Part shown: in pieces, positions 55,178 through 64,000 of the stretch | Layout: every line of letters begins with the position of its first letter | Position numbering within the stretch: position 1 is the stretch's first letter | Assembly: GCA_024404495.1 (NCBI GenBank) | Contig: JAKSPT010000013.1 | Span: 1-64,000, forward strand | Direction: 5' to 3' | Source: Lachnospiraceae bacterium | GTDB taxonomy: Bacteria; Bacillota; Clostridia; Oscillospirales; CAG-272 | DNA length: 64,000 nt | Notes under the pieces: generated by a model | What the model was told of the DNA's origin: nothing | Database searches by the model: none | What the model saw: only the letters and a program-made list of their open reading frames with translations | Program-made: the position numbers and the translations under genes

Positions 55178-58100
55178 ATGACCGAGTACGAAATATACGA
55201 CAAAGGTCTCCGCCGCAAGCTCTGTCTGAACGGACTGTGGGAGTTCGCGCCCTCCTCCGGGGCGATCACCGACCTGCCGGAGACATTCGACACGGTACCG
55301 ATCAAGGTCCCGTCTCCCTACAATATCAACGCCTTCATGGGCTCACATTTCCGCCGTTACGCCGGAAACGAGGAGGTTTACGTGCAGGGCGGCGATTTCC
55401 GCCTTTACCCCGAATATCCCTCCCGGTGGGAAAAGGCGAAATGCGGCTTTTACCGCCGCTCCTTCGGGCTGAAAAAAGAGCCCGGAAGACGGTATTTTCT
55501 CCGTTTTGACGCAGTCGCCTTCCATTGCTTTTTCTATCTGAACGGCGTCCTGCTCCGTGAAACGACCGAGGGGTTCCTCCCGATCGAGATCGAGATCACC
55601 GAAACCGCGAACGACGGCGAAAACGTCCTTCTCGTCGCCTGCGAGAGCGCAGGATATCTCACCTACAAGGGAAAAGACGGGCGCAACCGCCTCGACTTCC
55701 CGCGCGGCTCCTTCTTCGGGGAGTTCGTTTCGGGAATATGGCAGGACGTATGGCTGATCGAGCGCCCCGCCTCGTATATCACCGACGTCTTTCCGGTCAC
55801 CGACACCCGCGACCGCTCCCTGACGGTGAAGACCGAAGCCGAAGCACCGGACGGCGCTTCCCTCTCCTTCTTCCTTAAAAAGTGGAGTCCCGACGGCAAT
55901 CACGGGGAGGAAAGGGCGCTCGGCTCCTGCCCGGTCAGTACCGATCCCTTCGTATGGCATTGGACGGAAAACGAGATCGACCTCTGGGATTCGTTTGAAC
56001 CGAACCTTTATCTTCTCACCGCCGTGCTCGAAAAGGACGGACAGACACTCGACCGAAAGACCGTCCGTATCGGCTTCCGCACGATGTGGGCGGAGGGCGA
56101 AAAGCTGATCCTCAACGGCAGACCGATCAAGCTGAAGATCGACGCGTGGCATTACCTCGGCTACACCGTACAGACGCCGGAGTTTGCCCACGCCTACTAT
56201 CGGATGGCAAGGGACGCCGGAGTAAATATCATCCGTCTCCACGCGGAGCCCTTCCCCGAGTTCTTTATCGACATCGCCGACGAGACCGGTATGATGATCG
56301 TTTCGGAAAGCGCGGTGTGGGCTTCCCACTGCTGCTTCAGCTACAGTCCCGATTTCTTTGAAAATTCCAAAAAGCACCTGATCTCGATGCTTCTGCGCGA
56401 CCGCAATCACCCCTCCGTCGTCACGTGGAGCCCCGAAAACGAGTGCGTTCCCGCCTACCATTTCTGCGGTTCGGACTACGTGAAGTCCGTGGCGGAGCTT
56501 GAGGATAAAATATGGGATTTCGTCAAGGTCATATACGACTGCGATACCTCCCGCCTCGTGAGCTGCGACGGCTCGGGCGACCTAGGCGGGCGTCTGCCGC
56601 TGAACTCGATCCACTACCCGCACTACGACTGCCCGACGAAACGGGGAAAACCGATCACGATCGGCGAAATGGGCAGTATGTACTATTCCACGCCCGACGA
56701 GGTGACCGGAGAATACGGCAGGGACGCGATCGAAAGCTTTGACGGGCGGCTCCGTGCCGTTGCCGAGGAGGCGCATCACGATCTGATCGGCGAACGGAAA
56801 TGGGCGGCGCAGGTCTGCGTTTTCAATCTCCTCTGGTACGGGCTCCGTCCCCTTCCCTTTGCAGACAGACTTCTTTCCTACGACGACTATACGACCCCCG
56901 GCATCAAGCCCTCCCGCGTCACGCCCTATATGCGGACGCTGAACGCGGGCGCCGATCCCCTTCTTCCCGATTACGTCCCGAATCCCGTCTGGGAATCTGC
57001 CGCCGACGCCTACGTTCCCGCGCGCGCCTTCGGCGAGCATCTGCCCTCCTTCGTCTATACGGGAGAGGAATATTCCTTCCCCGTCACCGTCTTCAACGAT
57101 CTGCGCGAGGCGCACGTCTTCACGCTCACCGCGTCGCTCGACGGCAGGACCGTGACGAAAGAACTTTCGGTCGAAGCTGCGGAATACGCCGAGCTGACCG
57201 TTCCCTTCACGCCGGAAACCGAAGGACCTCTCACGCTGACGCTCACGCTTTCGGCGGAGGGAAAGGAGCTGCATTCCTGCTCCTATCCGCTGACCGCGCT
57301 GAATAAAGAAAAGACTGCGGTCTTCCCCTTCCCGGTCGTCACCGAGGGCGATCTGCCCGAGGGAAAAGCGGTCATCGACTGCCGGAACGCGCAGCCTTAC
57401 GGCGAAATGATGATCGGGACGCGGCAGAAGAGCTTCTTCTGCGGCAGAGAGCGGATCTCCTATCCCGATCCCGTCCCCTGCCACGTCTTCCCGGCAAGCG
57501 CCCTGTTCCCGGGCGAGCCGGTCCTGACCGACGGAAAAGGCAACGCCGTCGTTCTCTCCCTGCTCTGCGCGGGCGAGCGGCGTCTGATCTCCGGTCTCGA
57601 CCTCTCGAAGAACGATCCGACCACCGCGTATCTGCGCGGAAAAGTATCGGAAGCGCTAAAAAAAGAGCCCTCCGTACCCGAAAAGCCCTATTTCCTCGGC
57701 GATCCCGCGTCCGAGACCGCTTCGGTGCTCGAAGCGCTCGGCTGTGAGCCCGACTATATCGACGAAGCGACGCTGGAAACTCTGCTTGACGAAAAGCAGT
57801 CCCGGCTGCTCGTTATCGACGCGCCGTTCGACCGGTATTCCCTCTTCTCGGCAAACAATTTCTCCCGCGTGTTCGTTTCCTGCCCGGCCGCGATCCCGCG
57901 CGTCTTCCGGAACGAGCTCCGTTTGACGGGGCGCAATTTCTGCCACATCATCCCGGAAGAGGGCGAAGGGGATTCCTTCGGGCTGTCGTCGAACGCGCTC
58001 TACGGCATGGAGCCCGGAAACGAGCAGATCCTCTGCCGGAACTCCTTTGAATGCACCCGAAACGAAGACATCCTCTTCGGCGTCCCGGACGTCAACTTTA

Positions 58101-59200
58101 TGGCGTGGAACCATATCGGTGAGCCGCTGAAAACGGTCGCCGTCGCCCGTACCGAAAAGACCGACAACCGGATGACCGCCGCGCTTGTGAAAAAGACCTA
58201 TGCCGGGAGCGATATCTACCTTTCGACCCTCCTCCCGAACGCGGATTCCCCGAAAATGAAGAATATCTGGGCGCGTCTCCTCTCCCGCTTCGGCGTGAAA
58301 TTCGAGATGCACTCGGGAGACGAGTTCACCGATATGATTTTCTCGGGTGTCTATTCGGGCGGAACGGTCAGAAAGGCGCTCGCCCGCTCCTTTACGGAGG
58401 ACGAAGACCTGACCTCGGTCCTCCCCGGCGTCAATACGGTCGAAAACGGTTCCGCGTGGCGGATCGTCAGAGAAAGCGACAGAGTGAGAGAAAAAACGCT
58501 CTACGCATTCAGTATTTCCTCGCCGCAGGACCGCCGCGATCTGCTCCTCAACCCCGACTATATCAACGCGGAAATATCCGCGGCGTCGGACTGTACCGTT
58601 TATCTGAACGGTGAAGCGCTCGGCACAGGAAAAGACTTACGGCTGACCGGAATCCCGCTCGCCTCCGGCACGAACAGAATGGTTCTTGCCGTTCCCGGCA
58701 GCGCCCCGATGCCGAAGATCTCTTTCACGAGAGTGAAATCGCCCCGCCTCGATCTTTCCTTCTCCCTCCGCGCCGACAAGCTCGCCCCGATCCCGATGAA
58801 GGGGATCACGTGGAAAGGCAGCGTCAATCCCGATTACGCCTCCCACGCCTCCTTCACCCGCGATCATTTCTGGCCGACGAACTGCTCGCAGCGCCCCGGG
58901 ATCACGCTTGATTTCACCTTCCCGGAGGAGATCACCGCGCGCGGGCTCCGCTTCTATTCGGTCAAGTTCCGCAACGACGGCGACCCCTATCTGCCCGCAG
59001 GCTTCCGCATCCTCGCGGGTCCCGATACCGATCACCTTGCGCCGGTCTGGGAATCGCTTTCCGAAAAGGAAATGTTCTATCCCCGCGCCCGCGTTTTCGT
59101 GGAGTTCGGAAAAACGGTCACCGCGCGTTCCTTCCGCATCGAGCTGACCGCCTCCGCGCCGCGCGAATTCGTCGTGGAAGACCTTTTGCTGTTCAGATAA
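55178..59200 (+). CDS. Large GH2-family glycoside hydrolase
   Basis: The 1340-aa protein begins with a GH2 sugar-binding domain (KLCLNGLWEFAPSSG; RFDAVAFHCFFYLNGVLL), an Ig-like domain and a TIM barrel with the acid/base E422 (TWSPENECVP) and the nucleophile E497 (ITIGEMGSMY). The second half (about 600-1340) has further beta domains, an amidotransferase-like region around 700-1000, and a C-terminal discoidin-like module (LDFTFPEEITARGLRFYSVKF). It is much longer than common GH2 enzymes and has no signal peptide. Activity (beta-galactoside, -glucuronide or -mannoside) cannot be read from these motifs. It leads an operon with two SGNH hydrolases. Confidence 0.87.
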   Translation: MTEYEIYDKGLRRKLCLNGLWEFAPSSGAITDLPETFDTVPIKVPSPYNINAFMGSHFRRYAGNEEVYVQGGDFRLYPEYPSRWEKAKCGFYRRSFGLKKEPGRRYFLRFDAVAFHCFFYLNGVLLRETTEGFLPIEIEITETANDGENVLLVACESAGYLTYKGKDGRNRLDFPRGSFFGEFVSGIWQDVWLIERPASYITDVFPVTDTRDRSLTVKTEAEAPDGASLSFFLKKWSPDGNHGEERALGSCPVSTDPFVWHWTENEIDLWDSFEPNLYLLTAVLEKDGQTLDRKTVRIGFRTMWAEGEKLILNGRPIKLKIDAWHYLGYTVQTPEFAHAYYRMARDAGVNIIRLHAEPFPEFFIDIADETGMMIVSESAVWASHCCFSYSPDFFENSKKHLISMLLRDRNHPSVVTWSPENECVPAYHFCGSDYVKSVAELEDKIWDFVKVIYDCDTSRLVSCDGSGDLGGRLPLNSIHYPHYDCPTKRGKPITIGEMGSMYYSTPDEVTGEYGRDAIESFDGRLRAVAEEAHHDLIGERKWAAQVCVFNLLWYGLRPLPFADRLLSYDDYTTPGIKPSRVTPYMRTLNAGADPLLPDYVPNPVWESAADAYVPARAFGEHLPSFVYTGEEYSFPVTVFNDLREAHVFTLTASLDGRTVTKELSVEAAEYAELTVPFTPETEGPLTLTLTLSAEGKELHSCSYPLTALNKEKTAVFPFPVVTEGDLPEGKAVIDCRNAQPYGEMMIGTRQKSFFCGRERISYPDPVPCHVFPASALFPGEPVLTDGKGNAVVLSLLCAGERRLISGLDLSKNDPTTAYLRGKVSEALKKEPSVPEKPYFLGDPASETASVLEALGCEPDYIDEATLETLLDEKQSRLLVIDAPFDRYSLFSANNFSRVFVSCPAAIPRVFRNELRLTGRNFCHIIPEEGEGDSFGLSSNALYGMEPGNEQILCRNSFECTRNEDILFGVPDVNFMAWNHIGEPLKTVAVARTEKTDNRMTAALVKKTYAGSDIYLSTLLPNADSPKMKNIWARLLSRFGVKFEMHSGDEFTDMIFSGVYSGGTVRKALARSFTEDEDLTSVLPGVNTVENGSAWRIVRESDRVREKTLYAFSISSPQDRRDLLLNPDYINAEISAASDCTVYLNGEALGTGKDLRLTGIPLASGTNRMVLAVPGSAPMPKISFTRVKSPRLDLSFSLRADKLAPIPMKGITWKGSVNPDYASHASFTRDHFWPTNCSQRPGITLDFTFPEEITARGLRFYSVKFRNDGDPYLPAGFRILAGPDTDHLAPVWESLSEKEMFYPRARVFVEFGKTVTARSFRIELTASAPREFVVEDLLLFR

Positions 59201-59212
59201 AGGAGAACCGAC

Positions 59213-60307
59213 ATGAAAATCACCGACATCGACAGGAATTTTGAGATCGTTTCCACCCCTTCGGGCGAAACGTTCGAGGAATATACGGTCCCCGATCCCC
59301 GCTTTGCCCTCTCCGGCGTCTTCTTTGAGGAGAGCACCGACCGCTTCGTCCGGATGCCGTCAGAGATCGCCGAAAAGGTCAATCCGGGCGTGAAGGGGCT
59401 GAACGGTCACACCGCGGGCGGCAGACTCCGCTTCACGACCGACGCGAAAAAGATCTCGCTGACCGTCACCTACGACAATCTGACCGTTTTCCCGCATATG
59501 CCGCTTTCCGGCTCGGGCGGATTCGCCCTGCTCGAAGAGACCGAACGGGGCTATTTCCACCGCGCCGCCTTCATTCCCCCGGTATGGAGCGGCGGAGACA
59601 ACGGCTCGGCGCACGGTTTTTCTGCCGTGAAGGATCTCCCCGGCGGGGGGATGCGGAAATACGTTCTGTTCTTCCCCTCCTATAACGACGTCCGCTCGCT
59701 GAAGATCGGATTCCCGGCGGGAACGAAGGTCGAGGCAAGCGCTCCGCTCCGTCCGGAGGTCAAGCCGATCCTTTATTACGGCTCCTCGATCACGCAGGGC
59801 GGGTGCTCCACGAGACCGGACAACGCCTATCAGTCCTATATCTATAAGCGGAACGGCATCGACTTCATCAATCTCGGCTTCTCGGGCTCCGCGCGTGCCG
59901 AAAAGACCATCGTCGATTACCTCGCGTCGCTCGATCCCTCGGTTTTCGTCGTCGATTACGACCACAATTCCCCGGGCGCGGACTATCTGCGGCAGACGCA
60001 CTATCCGTTATACAAGACCTTCCGTGACGCGCACCCCGATACCCCGATGATCCTGATCTCCGCGCCCGACAACGACGGTGAAACGCCGACTTGGCTCGAA
60101 CGCGCGGCGGTCGTCCGTGAGACCTACGACCGCGCGGTCGCCGAAGGGGATAAAAACGTCTATTTCATCGACGGAAAAGAGCTGTTCGAGGGCGCCGACC
60201 GCGGAAGCTGTACGGTCGACCGCACGCACCCGAACGACCTCGGCTTCTGGCTCTTCGCAAAGAAGGTCTACGCAAAGCTGATCGAAATTGACCCGGTTTT
60301 CCGGTAA
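59213..60307 (+). CDS. SGNH/GDSL hydrolase, copy 1
   Basis: The 364-aa protein has an N-terminal beta-sandwich (about 1-180) and a C-terminal SGNH hydrolase domain. ILYYGSSITQGG holds the nucleophile, Ser192 by alignment with GDSxT; FINLGFSGSARAE gives the oxyanion Gly and DRTHPNDLGFW the Asp-His pair. Such two-domain proteins are usually carbohydrate esterases, which remove acetyl or other esters from glycans. It follows the GH2 gene by 12 bases with AAAGGAG before the ATG. A close paralogue is next. Confidence 0.88.
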   Translation: MKITDIDRNFEIVSTPSGETFEEYTVPDPRFALSGVFFEESTDRFVRMPSEIAEKVNPGVKGLNGHTAGGRLRFTTDAKKISLTVTYDNLTVFPHMPLSGSGGFALLEETERGYFHRAAFIPPVWSGGDNGSAHGFSAVKDLPGGGMRKYVLFFPSYNDVRSLKIGFPAGTKVEASAPLRPEVKPILYYGSSITQGGCSTRPDNAYQSYIYKRNGIDFINLGFSGSARAEKTIVDYLASLDPSVFVVDYDHNSPGADYLRQTHYPLYKTFRDAHPDTPMILISAPDNDGETPTWLERAAVVRETYDRAVAEGDKNVYFIDGKELFEGADRGSCTVDRTHPNDLGFWLFAKKVYAKLIEIDPVFR

Positions 60308-60334
60308 TATCAACCAGTCAGGGAGACGAAAACG

Positions 60335-61399
60335 ATGCAGAACGACGAAAAAAAGATTGAAACCGTAACCGCGCCTTCGGGCGAGAAATTCGGGGCATAC
60401 ACGATCCCCGACCCGCATTTTTCCCTTTCCGGCATTTTCTTTGAGGAGAGCACGGACCGCTTCGTCCGGATGCCGTCAGAGATCGCCGAAAAGGTCAATC
60501 CCGGTGTGAAGGACGTAAACTCGCACACTTCGGGCGGCAGGCTCCGCTTTACGACCGACGCGAAGAAGATCATGCTGAACGTCACCTGCGAGCGGCTGAA
60601 CCCCATCTACCCGCCGATGTCGCTTCCCGGCAGAAGCGGCTTCACCCTGCTCGAAGAGACCGACCGGGGCTATTTTCACCGTGCCTCCTTCCTCCCGCCG
60701 AAGCCGGAATTCACCGCCGTAAGCGACCTGCCCGGCGAGGGAATGCGGAAATACATCCTCTTCTTCCCCACCTATAACGACGTCCGCTCGCTGAAGATCT
60801 GCTTCCCCGAAGGGACGACGGTCGAGGCGGGCAAGCCGCTCCGCCCGGAGGTCAAGCCGATCCTCTATTACGGCTCCTCGATCACGCAGGGCGGATGCAC
60901 CTCAAGACCCGACAACACCTACGAGTCCTTTATCTATAAGCGGAACGGCATAGATTTCATCAACCTCGGCTTTTCGGGTTCCGCGCTTGCCGAGGAAACC
61001 ATTTCCGAATATCTCGCCTCGCTCGATCCTTCCGTTTTCGTCGTCGATTACGACCACAATACGCCGAACCCGGAGCATCTCCGCGCCACGCACTATCCCC
61101 TCTATAAAAAGTTCCGCGACGCGCATCCCGATACCCCGATGCTCCTGATCTCCGCCCCCGAAAACGACGGAGAAACAAAAAAATGGCTCGACCGCGCCGC
61201 GGTCGTCCGCGATACCTATGAGCGCGCGATCGCCGAAGGGGATGAAAACGTGTATTTCATCGACGGAAAGGAACTGTTCGAGGGCGCCGACCGCGGAAGC
61301 TGCACGGTCGATCTCACGCATCCGAACGACCTCGGCTTCTGGCTATTCGCCAATAAGGTCTACGCAAAGCTGATCGAAATCGACCCGATCTTCCGCTGA
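60335..61399 (+). CDS. SGNH/GDSL hydrolase, copy 2 (tandem paralogue)
   Basis: The 354-aa protein is closely similar along its whole length to the preceding one, for example in FFEESTDRFVRMPSEIAEKV, ILYYGSSITQGGC and the TVDLTHPNDLGFWLFANKVYAKL ending. Differences gather in the N-terminal sandwich, where a loop of about ten residues (VWSGGDNGSAHG in copy 1) is missing. The catalytic Ser, Asp and His are kept. The pair results from a tandem duplication and may act on different esters of one glycan. Confidence 0.88.
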   Translation: MQNDEKKIETVTAPSGEKFGAYTIPDPHFSLSGIFFEESTDRFVRMPSEIAEKVNPGVKDVNSHTSGGRLRFTTDAKKIMLNVTCERLNPIYPPMSLPGRSGFTLLEETDRGYFHRASFLPPKPEFTAVSDLPGEGMRKYILFFPTYNDVRSLKICFPEGTTVEAGKPLRPEVKPILYYGSSITQGGCTSRPDNTYESFIYKRNGIDFINLGFSGSALAEETISEYLASLDPSVFVVDYDHNTPNPEHLRATHYPLYKKFRDAHPDTPMLLISAPENDGETKKWLDRAAVVRDTYERAIAEGDENVYFIDGKELFEGADRGSCTVDLTHPNDLGFWLFANKVYAKLIEIDPIFR

Positions 61400-61425
61400 A
61401 TTCCATCCGAAAAGGAGAATCGCAC

Positions 61426-64000
61426 ATGAAAAAAAGGCTTTTATCCCTGCTTTTCTGCCTTGCCCTGCTCCTGTTTCCTTTTTCCGTGCTTGCCGACCAG
61501 ACCGACGAAGCCTTCGATATCACGGCATACCGTGACGGCGTTTTCGGCATCGTTTCGCACACCGGATCGGCGTCTTTGACCCTCGGCGAATCGAAAACGC
61601 TTTCCTTTGCGATCGCACCGCTCCCCGAGGAAGCGAAGGAAGCCGGATTTGAAGTCGGCGGATATTTCACGGTCATCACGCCGTCGGGAACGGTCTCCGA
61701 TCCCGCGGCGGCTTACGAGGCGGGCGAAGCTCTCACGGCGTCGGTCGTCTTTGACAGGGTCGGGATCTGGACGGTACGCTATACCGCAGTCCTCAAAAAC
61801 GGTAAAAGCGGTCTGACCTTTGCCGTGAAGACCGAAAGCGCCGACTTTTCCGTCAGCGAAAAACAGCCGGTCACGGGTCCGATCACGAACGTCTCGCTCT
61901 CGATAACGCCCGCCTCCCCGACGGTCGGCAGCCGGTTTGACAGCGTATCCTTCGTTTCCTCGTCGGAGGCGACGGTGGATAACGTCATGTGGAAGGAAAA
62001 CAGCACGATCGTTTCGGGCGGAAACCGCGTTTTCTCCCCGGGCAATACCTACGTTCCGGTCGTGGAGCTTCGCGCGGCGCCGGGCAGATACTTTACCCTT
62101 TCCTCCACCGCGACGCTTGGCGGCTGGCGCTATACCGTTCAGGTTCTGAGCGGAAACGGCGAGGTCGCGCGCTTCACCTTCACGAAGGTCACGGTCGTCT
62201 CCTCCCATACGCATTCCGCGTCGGAATGGTCCTCCGATCCGTCTTCTCATTGGAGGGAGTGTTCGGTCTGCGGCGGCACGTTTGAAAAAGCGTCACACAA
62301 ATGGGTCAGCGACACGTCGGGAAAAGCGGTCTGCACGGTCTGCGGCGCGACGAAAAGCATCCGCTCCGGAAACGAGGTCGTTTCGCTCGCGCTGATCGAC
62401 GTCCCGACGCTCACGGTCGGCTCGAAGCTGACGGCGCCTGCCGTTCACGCGGGCTATACCGGGCAGTTCGTCATCGATTCCTATGCGTGGAAAACGGGAA
62501 ACGTGACGGTCGCCGTCGGAAACACCGTACAGAGCGGGAAAACCTACTCGCTCACCGTCACGGTCAGGGCAAAAGCGGGCTGTGCGGTCGATGAAAGCAC
62601 CGAGATCTTCGTTTCGGGCGGCAACGGCTTCACGCAGAGCGCCGCCTCGGTCAATAAGAACGCGGGAACGGTCACGCAGACGCTGACCGCCGTCCCCTAC
62701 AAAGCCGGAAAGCTCGCCGTCACCCTGCCCGTTCTCAAAGCGGGAATGACGCCCGCCGATCTGTTCGGAGAGCTGAAGGTCACGATGAACGGAGGCGCCT
62801 TTTCGGGCTGGACGGTCTTTGCGGTTTACGAATTCGACGGGCAAAACGCCTCCGGTGAGCACTACGTGAAGATCGGTCCGGACGGAAGGGTCACCTCCTC
62901 GGCGGGGTTTGACAGGATCAAACCAAACACCTCCTACGAAATGATGCTTTCCTACGGCGGAGCGATGATCTCGGCATACGGAAACAGCTTCCCGATGCTC
63001 GAATACGCCCCAACCGAAAGCGATATCACGATCACCAACGCCTCGTCCTTTCGGGAACCGCTGAAAACGGTCGAAAACGTCGTCGGGCTCCGGGTCTACG
63101 GGATCGGGGCGATCGCTTCTTCGGTTTCCAATCTTATCCCCTCGGTTTCGGTCGACCTCGGAACGGTTTCCTGCAATTCCGCGAGTAAAACGGCAACGCT
63201 GCAAACCGCTCACATTTCCGTTTCGTCGCTCGCTTGGAGCGATACGGACGGCGCGCACGCCGCTTCGATCGTTCTGAAGGCGGAGGACGGGTATTCCTTC
63301 CCGGAAAAGGACGTGCTTTCCGTTCTCGTGAACGGCGTCCCTGCAAAGGTCACGGCGTCGGACGGAAGCACCGCGGCGGTCACGTACGAGGTCCCGCACA
63401 AATACGGCGCGTGGACGGGGAGCGAACCGACCTGCGGCACCGACGGAACTTTGGAAAGAAAATGTACCGTCTGCGGCAAAACGCAGACCCTGACGGTCGA
63501 AAAGACCGGGCATTCCCTCGCGGAATTTCCGGAAAATGAACCGACCTGCGTCGGAACGGGGTTAAAGGCGCACGCCGGATGCACCCTCTGCGGCAGATTC
63601 TTTGACACTGACGGAAAAGAAATCGCGGAAGAGGACCTGATCCTCCCGACCGACCCCGAAAACCATATCGGCGGGACACTTGCTCACGACGAAAACGAGC
63701 ACTGGACCGAGTGCGAATGCGGCGAAGAGGTCGGAAAAGAGGCGCATATCCCCGGCGAATGGATCACCGACGAAGAACCGACGGCGGAGAGCGCGGGAAA
63801 GCGGCATACCGAATGTACCGTCTGCGGCGCGGCAATAGTCGAAGAGCTTCCCAGGATCTGCCTTCACGAAAGGACGGAGCGCTCGGGCGCGTTTGAACCG
63901 AAATGCACCGAGGCGGGTTACACCGGAGACCTGATCTGCTCCGACTGCGGCGAGGTCCTCGAAAACGGCGAACACCTCGATATGCTCGGGCACGACTACG
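61426..64000 (+). CDS. Secreted CxxC-repeat protein, 3' end outside the window
   Basis: The frame stays open to the window edge (858 residues seen). A signal peptide (MKKRLLSLLFCLALLLFPFSVLA, then DQTDEAFD) is clear. The mature protein has Ig-like and beta-rich stretches and several short zinc-ribbon-like repeats of the type CSVCGGT, CTVCGAT, CTVCGKT, CTLCGRF, CECGEE and CSDCGEV, each with nearby H and W/HxxG. Such repeats are common in large surface or secreted proteins of Clostridia; their role is not known. AAAGGAG precedes the ATG. It is the fourth gene of the GH2 operon. Confidence 0.82.
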   Translation, partial: MKKRLLSLLFCLALLLFPFSVLADQTDEAFDITAYRDGVFGIVSHTGSASLTLGESKTLSFAIAPLPEEAKEAGFEVGGYFTVITPSGTVSDPAAAYEAGEALTASVVFDRVGIWTVRYTAVLKNGKSGLTFAVKTESADFSVSEKQPVTGPITNVSLSITPASPTVGSRFDSVSFVSSSEATVDNVMWKENSTIVSGGNRVFSPGNTYVPVVELRAAPGRYFTLSSTATLGGWRYTVQVLSGNGEVARFTFTKVTVVSSHTHSASEWSSDPSSHWRECSVCGGTFEKASHKWVSDTSGKAVCTVCGATKSIRSGNEVVSLALIDVPTLTVGSKLTAPAVHAGYTGQFVIDSYAWKTGNVTVAVGNTVQSGKTYSLTVTVRAKAGCAVDESTEIFVSGGNGFTQSAASVNKNAGTVTQTLTAVPYKAGKLAVTLPVLKAGMTPADLFGELKVTMNGGAFSGWTVFAVYEFDGQNASGEHYVKIGPDGRVTSSAGFDRIKPNTSYEMMLSYGGAMISAYGNSFPMLEYAPTESDITITNASSFREPLKTVENVVGLRVYGIGAIASSVSNLIPSVSVDLGTVSCNSASKTATLQTAHISVSSLAWSDTDGAHAASIVLKAEDGYSFPEKDVLSVLVNGVPAKVTASDGSTAAVTYEVPHKYGAWTGSEPTCGTDGTLERKCTVCGKTQTLTVEKTGHSLAEFPENEPTCVGTGLKAHAGCTLCGRFFDTDGKEIAEEDLILPTDPENHIGGTLAHDENEHWTECECGEEVGKEAHIPGEWITDEEPTAESAGKRHTECTVCGAAIVEELPRICLHERTERSGAFEPKCTEAGYTGDLICSDCGEVLENGEHLDMLGHDY

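Overview
The window reads as chromosome of an anaerobic Clostridia-type Bacillota, probably a gut or rumen lineage known mainly from metagenomes. The evidence is the dgt-dnaG-rpoD gene order, glmS behind a glmS ribozyme, sigma-A promoters with 17-bp spacers, a corrinoid methyltransferase operon, abundant glycan-degrading enzymes, and secreted proteins with CxxC repeats. By eye the base composition is high (near 60% G+C), apart from two clearly AT-richer inserts near 14.0-14.8 kb and 20.6-21.1 kb. No rRNA, tRNA, CRISPR array, transposase or prophage was seen.

Layout. 0-5 kb: the end of a GH35 beta-galactosidase, a small membrane protein, a VTC/DUF4956 pair, a YihY-type membrane protein and a lipid kinase. 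5.1-11.1 kb: a six-gene operon for corrinoid-dependent methyl transfer (two UroD-fold proteins, a corrinoid protein, a homocysteine-methyltransferase-fold protein, a DUF2284 protein and a ferredoxin/ASKHA activase). 11.2-13.9 kb: alaS. 14-18.2 kb: an AT-rich orphan gene, then an SsuABC/NMT1-type ABC importer behind a Crp/Fnr regulator, with a dyad placed as a class II activator site. 18.3-21.1 kb: upp, an M23/G5 cell-wall peptidase, and an inverted-repeat-bounded AT-rich cassette. 21.1-30.2 kb: sugar and nucleoside use (GH78, ThuA, GH2 LacZ, deoB, cdd, GH172).

30.2-38.7 kb holds housekeeping genes: a TetR regulator, an Mrp ATPase, rpmE, hflX, a YigZ protein, dgt, dnaG and rpoD. 38.9-46 kb carries a strongly expressed-looking lipoprotein, glmS with its ribozyme, a C69 dipeptidase and a MATE transporter. 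46-55 kb is one minus-strand operon of six genes: a 1128-aa secreted lipoprotein, an acyltransferase-like protein, a third UroD-fold protein, a GNAT, a six-hairpin glycosidase-like protein and an MBL hydrolase. 55-64 kb runs the other way from a divergent promoter: a 1340-aa GH2 enzyme, two tandem SGNH hydrolases and a secreted CxxC-repeat protein that leaves the window.

How the genes work together. The glycosidases, esterase-like SGNH proteins, ThuA protein and secreted lipoproteins point to scavenging of plant or host glycans. deoB and cdd add nucleoside salvage. The corrinoid operon probably removes methyl groups from an unidentified methylated compound and passes them to homocysteine or another acceptor. 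The most original material is this operon, which has no recognisable MttB/MtgB-type component, and the unexplained six-gene operon at 46-55 kb.
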